45,678 nucleotides of DNA. It comes from an uncultured Clostridia bacterium (GTDB lineage: Bacteria; Bacillota; Clostridia; Oscillospirales; Ruminococcaceae). Positions 40,717-45,678 of the stretch are shown here, in pieces. The stretch's first letter is position 1. Each line of letters starts with the position of its first letter. The stretch lies in the NCBI GenBank assembly GCA_947625195.1, contig CANQNK010000017.1, forward strand, positions 1 to 45,678. Reading direction: 5' to 3'. Below the pieces are notes generated by a model. That model was given only the letters and a program-made list of their open reading frames with translations. It was not told where the DNA came from and did no database searches. The position numbers and the translations under genes are program-made.

Positions 40717-40730
40717 TTTTTAAAAAGTAC

Positions 40731-40759
40731 TTGAAATATTCATCATTTTATAGTACAAT
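40731..40759 (+). promoter_or_regulatory. Promoter of efp
   Basis: TTGAAA (40731-40736), 17-base spacer, TACAAT (40754-40759). Confidence 0.65.
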
Positions 40760-40815
40760 AAATAAGATGTTGGATTAGGCGCTTAGACATTTAAATTTTT
40801 TGGAGGTATATATTT

Positions 40816-41373
40816 ATGGTAACTGCCGGTGATTTCAGAAACGGTATGACATTTGAAGAGGACGGAAACGTAATGCAGATAATCGAGTTTCAGCACGTTA
40901 AACCGGGAAAGGGCGCTGCTTTTGTAAGAGCAAAGGTAAGAAACGTCATTTCAGGCTCTGTTGTTGAAAAGACCTACAATCCGTCTGCAAAGTTCCCGAC
41001 AGCTTTTGTTGAGAGAAAGGATATGGAGTATTCTTATACTGACGGCGATCTTTACTACTTTATGGATCCTGAGACGTATGAGCAGGTTCCTATAAGTCCT
41101 TCTGAGCTTGACGACAACTTCAAGTTCGTTAAGGAACAGATGATATGCAAGGTGCTTTCATATAAGGGTAAGGTTTTCGGCGTTGAGCCTCCGAACTTTG
41201 TCGAGCTTGAGGTCACCAAGACCGATCCCGGCTTTAAGGGCGATACGGCTACTAATGCTACTAAGCCCGCCGTTTTGGAGACGGGAGCTGAGATCAAGGT
41301 TCCTCTTTTTATAGAAGAGGGCGATCGCATCAGAATTGATACAAGAACCGGCGAGTATATGGAAAGAGCGTAA
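40816..41373 (+). CDS. efp: Translation elongation factor P
   Basis: 185 residues, three KOW/OB-like domains, the expected EF-P length. The loop that enters the peptidyl-transferase centre is KPGKGAAF with the usual lysine at residue 32 (KPGKG). The C-terminus [16 protein letters not shown] is diagnostic. It rescues ribosomes stalled at polyproline. The ribosome site is TTGGAGG. It sits just upstream of the FMN riboswitch. Confidence 0.97.
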   Translation: MVTAGDFRNGMTFEEDGNVMQIIEFQHVKPGKGAAFVRAKVRNVISGSVVEKTYNPSAKFPTAFVERKDMEYSYTDGDLYYFMDPETYEQVPISPSELDDNFKFVKEQMICKVLSYKGKVFGVEPPNFVELEVTKTDPGFKGDTATNATKPAVLETGAEIKVPLFIEEGDRIRIDTRTGEYMERA

Positions 41374-41440
41374 GCTAAGGAGCGCAGCCAAGCGTATCTT
41401 TCTGCTGGTCATGTAAATAAACCCTAACTTAATATTTTTG

Positions 41441-41555
41441 TTTCAGGGCGTGGTGAAAGTCCACACCGGTGGTTATAGTCCACGAGCAGGTCTATAAGAC
41501 TTGCCGATTTGGTGAGATTCCAAAACCGACGGTACAGTCCGGATGGGAGAAACAA
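41441..41555 (+). promoter_or_regulatory. FMN riboswitch (RFN element)
   Basis: The RFN hallmarks appear in order: TTCAGGGCGTGGTGAAAGTCC, ACCGGTGGT, AGTCCACGAGC, TTGGTGAGATTCCAAAACCGAC, and GTACAGTCCGGATGGGAGAAAC. It responds to FMN, with the riboflavin transporter ribU 155 bases downstream. The expression platform is two tandem hairpins ending in T runs. Confidence 0.95.
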
Positions 41556-41562
41556 CATTGCA

Positions 41563-41606
41563 CAGTTTAGATATTGTTTTAAATCTGATTGTGTCCGGTG
41601 CATTTT
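41563..41606 (+). terminator. First terminator of the FMN riboswitch platform
   Basis: GCAC/GTGC outer pairs and CACAGTTTAGAT against ATCTGATTGTG with one bulge, followed by TTTTTAT. Imperfect, but in the right place to be the regulated terminator. Confidence 0.5.
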
Positions 41607-41616
41607 TATGCAGTTT

Positions 41617-41647
41617 ACGTCTCTGAGTTTTACTTGGAGACGTTTTT
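41617..41647 (+). terminator. Second terminator of the FMN riboswitch platform
   Basis: ACGTCTC (41617-41623) pairs exactly with GAGACGT (41637-41643), followed by TTTTT. It lies 60 bases before the ribU ribosome site, and the hairpin would stop transcription when FMN is bound. Confidence 0.8.
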
Positions 41648-41710
41648 ATTTGCTGTTTCTTTCAATGAATACTTTGGTTTGTTAAACAGTATTGAATTGG
41701 AGGATTTATT

Positions 41711-42316
41711 ATGTCAAATGTAAAAGTGTCAAATACGAGGAGACTTGTAGTCATTGCAATGCTCAGTGCAATTGCAATAGTAGTGTATTATTTGGATTTT
41801 AACGTACCGCTTATGCCGGCGTTCATAAAGCTCGATTTATCAAACGTGATATCTCTAATTGCGGCATTTGCTTTAGGTCCTGTTTCAGGTGTTTCGGTAT
41901 GCCTTATAAAAAACCTGGTGCATCTTCTTATTAAGGGGTTGAGCACTACATACGGAATCGGCGATATCTTTGATTTTGTAACAAGCGCCGTTTTCGCTCT
42001 TGTAGCAGGACTTATTTACCTAAGAATGAAGAGTAAAAAGGGCGCTGTTATAAGCTGCTGCATTGGAGCTTTAGCATACACTGTAATAAGCCTTCCGCTT
42101 AATTTATTTATAGTGTATCCGATTTATGCAGTTGCGTTCGGAGGTATGGATGCGATTATAGGAATGTATAAGGAAATTTTGCCCGGTGTAGACAGTCTGT
42201 TTGGTGCGTTGGTGATATTTAATCTGCCGTTTACGCTTATAAAGGGAATACTCTGCTCGGTTGTGACAATTTTAATTTATAAGCCTCTCTCGCCCGTTAT
42301 CAAGGGACGAAAGTAG
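41711..42316 (+). CDS. ribU: Riboflavin ECF transporter substrate-binding protein RibU
   Basis: 201 residues with five or six hydrophobic spans, ECF S-component architecture. The riboflavin-type pattern (LVVIAMLSAIAIVVYYLDFNVPL near the N-terminus, KLDLSNVISLIAAFALGPVSGV and the KNLVHLLIKGLSTTYG loop) fits RibU. FMN-riboswitch control settles the substrate. It needs the shared EcfAA'T module, which is not in this window. GGAGG is nine bases upstream. Confidence 0.93.
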   Translation: MSNVKVSNTRRLVVIAMLSAIAIVVYYLDFNVPLMPAFIKLDLSNVISLIAAFALGPVSGVSVCLIKNLVHLLIKGLSTTYGIGDIFDFVTSAVFALVAGLIYLRMKSKKGAVISCCIGALAYTVISLPLNLFIVYPIYAVAFGGMDAIIGMYKEILPGVDSLFGALVIFNLPFTLIKGILCSVVTILIYKPLSPVIKGRK

Positions 42317-42339
42317 TAGTATATTATTGCGCTCCAAAA

Positions 42340-42380
42340 AATAAGCACTTCAGAATCTTAAATCCTGAAGCGCTTATTTT
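42340..42380. terminator. Bidirectional terminator between ribU and metK
   Basis: AATAAGCACTTCAG (42340-42353) pairs with CTGAAGCGCTTATT (42365-42378), 14 pairs with one mismatch, flanked by A and T runs on both strands. Confidence 0.9.
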
Positions 42381-42409
42381 TATCACTATTTTTAAGCTGC
42401 GAAATTTGC

Positions 42410-43594
42410 TTATTTTGCCAAAGCGGCCTTTAATTCTTCTACTTTATCTGTCTGTTCCCACTTAACTCCCAGATCCTCTCTTCCCATATGTCCGTAAGCG
42501 GCAAGAGGTCTGTACTGAGGCTTCCTTAAATCAAGCGTTTCTATTATCGCAGATGGGCGAAGGTCGAAAACATCTCTGACCGCTCTTGATATTTTCCAGT
42601 TGTCCACCGTTGAGGTGCCAAAAGTGTTTACGTCTACCATCACCGAAACAGGAGACGCAACACCGATAGCGTAAGCAAGCTGTACCTCGCATTTTCTTGC
42701 AAGAGACGCGGCAACGATATTCTTCGCAACATATCTTGCCATATATGCCGCAGAGCGGTCAACCTTTGTGGGGTCTTTTCCGGAAAATGCTCCGCCTCCG
42801 TGACGGCCCATTCCGCCGTAGGTGTCAACTATTATCTTTCGTCCTGTAAGACCTGAGTCGCCCATGGGACCGCCGACAACAAATCTGCCTGTCGGGTTTA
42901 CGAAGTAGTTTGTATTTTTGTCAAGGAACTTATCGGGAATGATATCCTCAATAACGTACTTTAAAATATCATCTCTGATTTTTTCAAGAGATACATCTTC
43001 TGAGTGCTGAGCGGAAATGACTACGGTGTCTACACGCACCGGCTTGCCTGACTCGTCATACTCAACGCTCACCTGACTTTTTCCATCGGGACGAAGATAC
43101 GGCAAGACGCCTGTCTTTCTGACCTGCGTAAGACGCTTTGCAAGCTTGTGAGCAAGGCTTATCGGAAGTGGCATAAGCTCGGGCGTTTCATCACAGGCGT
43201 AGCCGAACATCATACCTTGATCTCCTGCGCCTATGTCGTTTAAGTCATTGTCTCTGCCCTCATAGGCGTTGTCAACACCCATAGCTATATCCGGAGACTG
43301 CTTGTCTATTGTTGTGAAAACCGCACAGGTATTTGCATTAAAGCCGAAGCTGTCATCGGTATAACCGATCTCCGACACTGTTTTGCGAACAACGGCCGGT
43401 ATGTCTATCTGCGCTTTGGTTGAGATCTCACCCATGCACATAATCATTCCGGTAGTGGCAACCGTTTCACAGGCGACCCGCGAATATGGGTCATCTTTTA
43501 ACAGCTCATCCAGCACCGCATCTGATACAGCGTCACAAATTTTATCGGGATGTCCCTCAGTTACAGACTCTGATGTAAAAATATACTTTGACAT
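42410..43594 (-). CDS. metK: S-adenosylmethionine synthetase
   Basis: 394 residues on the minus strand. [48 protein letters not shown] and [16 protein letters not shown] are all present, with the ATP/methionine-binding residues intact. It makes SAM from methionine and ATP. I take ATG 43594 (MSKYIF) rather than 43603, since AGGAGG ends where the earlier ATG begins. A SAM-I riboswitch in the leader gives feedback control. Confidence 0.97.
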   Translation of the reverse strand: MSKYIFTSESVTEGHPDKICDAVSDAVLDELLKDDPYSRVACETVATTGMIMCMGEISTKAQIDIPAVVRKTVSEIGYTDDSFGFNANTCAVFTTIDKQSPDIAMGVDNAYEGRDNDLNDIGAGDQGMMFGYACDETPELMPLPISLAHKLAKRLTQVRKTGVLPYLRPDGKSQVSVEYDESGKPVRVDTVVISAQHSEDVSLEKIRDDILKYVIEDIIPDKFLDKNTNYFVNPTGRFVVGGPMGDSGLTGRKIIVDTYGGMGRHGGGAFSGKDPTKVDRSAAYMARYVAKNIVAASLARKCEVQLAYAIGVASPVSVMVDVNTFGTSTVDNWKISRAVRDVFDLRPSAIIETLDLRKPQYRPLAAYGHMGREDLGVKWEQTDKVEELKAALAK

Positions 43595-43621
43595 TTTTAA
43601 CATCCTCCTTTTTCCAAAAAC

Positions 43622-43658
43622 AAATAAAAATCGGCATTTCCCGCAAAAAGAAATGCCG
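43622..43658 (-). terminator. Terminator of the SAM-I riboswitch platform
   Basis: On the minus strand CGGCATTTC (43658-43650) pairs with GAAATGCCG (43640-43632), followed by ATTTTTATTT. This is the OFF-state terminator between the riboswitch and metK. Confidence 0.88.
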
Positions 43659-43675
43659 AAAAATTTCAGTATAAG

Positions 43676-43773
43676 ACCTCATCTTTCGGAAAATTCCGCA
43701 GGATTTAGCACCTTATAATAAATAGGTTGCCGGGCTTCAAAGGACCTGATTCCTCCACCGCTCGTGATAAGGT
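43676..43773 (-). promoter_or_regulatory. SAM-I riboswitch (S-box) upstream of metK
   Basis: Read on the minus strand: ACCTTATCACGAGCGGTGGA, then GGAATCAGGTCCTTTGAAGC, CCGGCAACC, GGTGCTAAATCCTGCGGA and AAGATGAGGT. P1 is ACCTTATC/GATGAGGT with one wobble. This is the standard S-box core. An additional CCCGGCAACC copy lies just outside P1 (43772-43781), which I take as chance. Confidence 0.96.
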
Positions 43774-43800
43774 TGCCGGGTATTTCCGGCGACAAGTAAT

Positions 43801-43829
43801 ATAATATCACATAGGATATATCTTGTCAA
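43801..43829 (-). promoter_or_regulatory. Promoter of metK
   Basis: Minus strand TTGACA (43829-43824), 17-base spacer, TATTAT (43806-43801), 25-30 bases before the riboswitch. Confidence 0.75.
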
Positions 43830-43890
43830 GAGGAGATGAGGTGTGCTTTGACAGATTTTGCAAATAAATGAAAAAAACCAAATTTTTCGG

Positions 43891-43919
43891 TTGACAACTA
43901 AATGTTTTTAGTGTATAAT
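43891..43919 (+). promoter_or_regulatory. Consensus promoter of tRNA-Thr
   Basis: Perfect TTGACA (43891-43896) and TATAAT (43914-43919) with a 17-base spacer, 16 bases before the tRNA. Confidence 0.85.
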
Positions 43920-43935
43920 ATCTAACTGTAAGTTT

Positions 43936-44011
<76 letters not shown>

Positions 44012-44021
44012 GCGGATTCTG

Positions 44022-44060
44022 GTCGGAAACAATGCATTTGTGCGGTTTCCGGCTTTTTTT
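44022..44060 (+). terminator. Terminator of tRNA-Thr
   Basis: GTCGGAAAC (44022-44030) pairs with GTTTCCGGC (44045-44053), nine pairs with one T-G, followed by TTTTTTT. Confidence 0.85.
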
Positions 44061-44061
44061 A

Positions 44062-44089
44062 TTTACAAATGACGCAGATTTTCTATACT
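44062..44089 (+). promoter_or_regulatory. Promoter of tspO with overlapping inverted repeat
   Basis: TTTACA (44062-44067), 16-base spacer, TATACT (44084-44089). ACTTGAGA (44087-44094) and TCTCAAGT (44121-44128), perfect eight-base arms, overlap the end of the -10 and the likely start site. Confidence 0.55.
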
Positions 44090-44171
44090 TGAGATATAAG
44101 GCTAGAGGCGCAATCATAAGTCTCAAGTGAAAGGCATAAAATGTGTTATCAATACTTTAACGGAGGCAGTT

Positions 44172-44645
44172 ATGAAAAAAACAAAAATAACAGACCTACT
44201 TATCTTTATCGTAGGAACAGAGTTAGTTGGTGTATTATCGGGTATTATTGCGGGAAATTCATTCTCTTTTTACAAGGAAATCGTTAGACCGCCTTTTTCT
44301 CCGCCGGGCTGGATATTTCCTATTGTATGGATAATTTTATATGCGCTTATGGGAATATCGGCATATTTTATCTATACCTCCAAGGCGACTGCAAGGCAAA
44401 AGAGTTGTGCACTTACAGTATACGCAATTCAGCTTGTTGTAAACTTTTTATGGAGCATTGTGTTCTTCAGACTTGAAATGGTCGGACTTTCTGTCATTAT
44501 TATTCTTTTGTTACTGTTGCTTATAGTTGTTATGATATGCGTTTTTTACAGAATCCGTCCCGTTGCCGCTTATCTTAATATCCCTTATTTGTTATGGACG
44601 GCGTTTGCATCCTACTTAAATATCGGTGTGTTGATTTTAAACTGA
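44172..44645 (+). CDS. tspO: TspO/MBR family membrane protein
   Basis: 157 residues, five membrane spans. PPFSPPGWIFPIVW, NFLWSIVFF and PYLLWTAFASYLN are TspO/MBR signatures. The family binds porphyrins and may degrade or signal by them. I start at ATG 44172 (MKKTKITD), with GGAGG eight bases upstream; the frame opens earlier at 44127 but without a ribosome site. Monocistronic. Confidence 0.92.
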   Translation: MKKTKITDLLIFIVGTELVGVLSGIIAGNSFSFYKEIVRPPFSPPGWIFPIVWIILYALMGISAYFIYTSKATARQKSCALTVYAIQLVVNFLWSIVFFRLEMVGLSVIIILLLLLLIVVMICVFYRIRPVAAYLNIPYLLWTAFASYLNIGVLILN

Positions 44646-44762
44646 GTTTTTTTAAACTCAAAAAGCGTTTAAGGATCGAAGAAAAATATTTCTAACGTAA
44701 TATTATTAGTATAATTCTTCTAAATATGGAAATAATATCTCACAGAAAAGGAGGTTATTTCT

Positions 44763-45431
44763 ATGTTTAAGCATGAAAAAATGTTGTTCCATCCGGTAGG
44801 TGTGGAAAAGCCTAACCCGCAGTATGCTGCTCTTATGCAGGAACAGCTCGGAGGCGCTAACGGTGAGCTGAAAGCAGCTTTGCAGTATATGTCTCAAAGC
44901 TTTAGAATAAAGGATCCTGAAATCAAGGACTTGTTCCTTGATATTGCCGCTGAGGAGCTGGGTCATTTGGAGATGGTCGCGCAGACTATAAATCTTTTAA
45001 ACGGACACGATGTCGAGGCTGAGACTGTACCGGCAGGAGAAATAGAGTCTCATGTTCTTTTAGGACTGAACCCGGGACTTATAAATGCCTCGGGCTATTC
45101 ATGGACGGGGGATTATGTAACCGTTACAGGAGATCTGTGTGCCGACCTGCTTTCAAATATCGCTTCGGAACAGAGGGCGAAGGTAGTGTATGAATATCTT
45201 TACCGACAAATTGAGGATAAGAGAGTAAGGGAAACCATTGATTTTCTTCTGAACCGAGAAGAAGCGCATAATGCTATGTTCCGTGAAGCATTTAACAAGG
45301 TGCAGAAAACCGGGTCAAACCGCGATTTCGGCACTACAAAAGCGGCTAAAATGTATTTCAGTATGTCTGAACCGTCGCCCGAAGGCAGTAATTTTAAAGA
45401 CACTAATGTTACTCCGCCTTCGTTTAGTTAA
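44763..45431 (+). CDS. Manganese catalase family protein
   Basis: 222 residues, ferritin-like four-helix bundle. Dinuclear manganese ligands are visible: ANGELKAALQYM (Glu35), AEELGHLEM (Glu and His near 66-70), and EEAHNAMF (Glu-Glu-His near 172-175), with ASEQRAKVVYE supplying a further Glu. It is shorter than the 280-residue classical enzymes and resembles CotJC-like spore or general-stress members. It removes hydrogen peroxide in anaerobes that lack haem. AAGGAGG is before the ATG, and TATAAT sits at 44710. Confidence 0.9.
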   Translation: MFKHEKMLFHPVGVEKPNPQYAALMQEQLGGANGELKAALQYMSQSFRIKDPEIKDLFLDIAAEELGHLEMVAQTINLLNGHDVEAETVPAGEIESHVLLGLNPGLINASGYSWTGDYVTVTGDLCADLLSNIASEQRAKVVYEYLYRQIEDKRVRETIDFLLNREEAHNAMFREAFNKVQKTGSNRDFGTTKAAKMYFSMSEPSPEGSNFKDTNVTPPSFS

Positions 45432-45448
45432 CTTAACAACAAATAAGA

Positions 45449-45501
45449 GCGCTGTCTTTGGAGGCTGAGCATCGGGGTTTCGGGATATCCAAAGACAGCG
45501 C
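45449..45501. terminator. Long perfect hairpin after the manganese catalase gene
   Basis: GCGCTGTCTTTGGA (45449-45462) is exactly complementary to TCCAAAGACAGCGC (45488-45501), 14 pairs with a 25-base loop. The following tail CTTTATAC is poor in T, so termination would be weak, or the hairpin may stabilise the mRNA end. Confidence 0.6.
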
Positions 45502-45615
45502 CTTTATACAGTGCAGAATTTACGCAAAGAATGTTTGTCAAGCTGGGTAAATGTAGTGGATTATGAGTAAAATTCACTTTAGAGAAGAATTTTCGACAAA
45601 TTTTTTATTTTTCTA

Positions 45616-45644
45616 TTGACAAGTTTGTGAAAATGTGATAATAT
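45616..45644 (+). promoter_or_regulatory. Promoter of a gene outside the window
   Basis: TTGACA (45616-45621), 17-base spacer, TAATAT (45639-45644). It points out of the window; its gene begins beyond 45678. Confidence 0.7.
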
Positions 45645-45678
45645 ACTCTTGTAACTTATGCTGGAAAGAGTGATCTTT

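Noticed and set aside
44644-44659. Terminator GAGTTT-TTTT-AAACTC after tspO
   Set aside because: The stem is only A/T-rich with six pairs and is followed by AAAAAG, with no T run on either strand.

Overview
The window reads as chromosome from a low-to-moderate GC Gram-positive Clostridia, most like a fibre-degrading gut Ruminococcus or Oscillospiraceae relative. Support comes from an endoglucanase with a C-terminal type I dockerin (cellulosome-style), a bile-salt-hydrolase-type enzyme (intestinal habitat), SAM-I and FMN riboswitches, consensus sigma-A promoters with 17-bp spacers, strong AGGAGG ribosome sites, and a holB-ricT neighbourhood typical of Firmicutes. Species cannot be fixed from the window alone.

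Layout. 1-439: 3' end of a 5S rRNA, then tRNA-Lys, tRNA-Glu, a CAU tRNA and tRNA-Trp, i.e. the tail of an rRNA operon. 591-6807: bile salt hydrolase, a heterodimeric ABC exporter preceded by a small ORF that contains a terminator (attenuator-like), and a VanY-type carboxypeptidase with a long structured leader. 7070-9069: KtrB/KtrA potassium uptake. 9341-14741: glycogen phosphorylase, dockerin-bearing GH5 cellulase and an IspD/TarI cytidylyltransferase. 15021-21731: a compact phage morphogenesis cassette (small and large terminase, portal, prohead protease, capsid, connector, three tail-type genes) with no integrase, repressor, tape measure or lysis gene. 22149-29563: a MacB/FtsX-type ABC protein, a DUF815 ATPase, an asparaginase-like protein, purA and a small Lys-rich membrane protein. 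29627-34094 (minus strand): an operon of coiled-coil protein, sigma-4-like protein, Orn/Lys/Arg decarboxylase-like protein, holB, ricT and a zinc-dependent phospholipase C-like protein. 34371-42316: DUF896, WYL regulator, CLC exchanger, sirtuin, ruvX, AP endonuclease, aroQ, pepP, efp and FMN-riboswitch-controlled ribU. 42410-45431: metK under a SAM-I riboswitch, tRNA-Thr, tspO and a manganese catalase. The last 200 bases carry an outgoing promoter.

How the parts work together. Most of the window is housekeeping: translation (tRNAs, efp), DNA replication and repair (holB, ruvX, AP endonuclease), purine and SAM synthesis, K+ homeostasis, glycogen and cellulose use, riboflavin import. The accessory interest lies in three places: the ABC exporter with a leader-ORF attenuator, the VanY gene bracketed by two nearly identical terminators and carrying a structured leader, and above all the phage head cassette. 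All nine of its genes are open, tightly coupled and closed by a strong terminator, and it is preceded by two interleaved perfect inverted repeats (a possible packaging site or RNA pseudoknot). It looks like a domesticated or satellite-like packaging module, or a truncated prophage; the sequence alone does not decide which.
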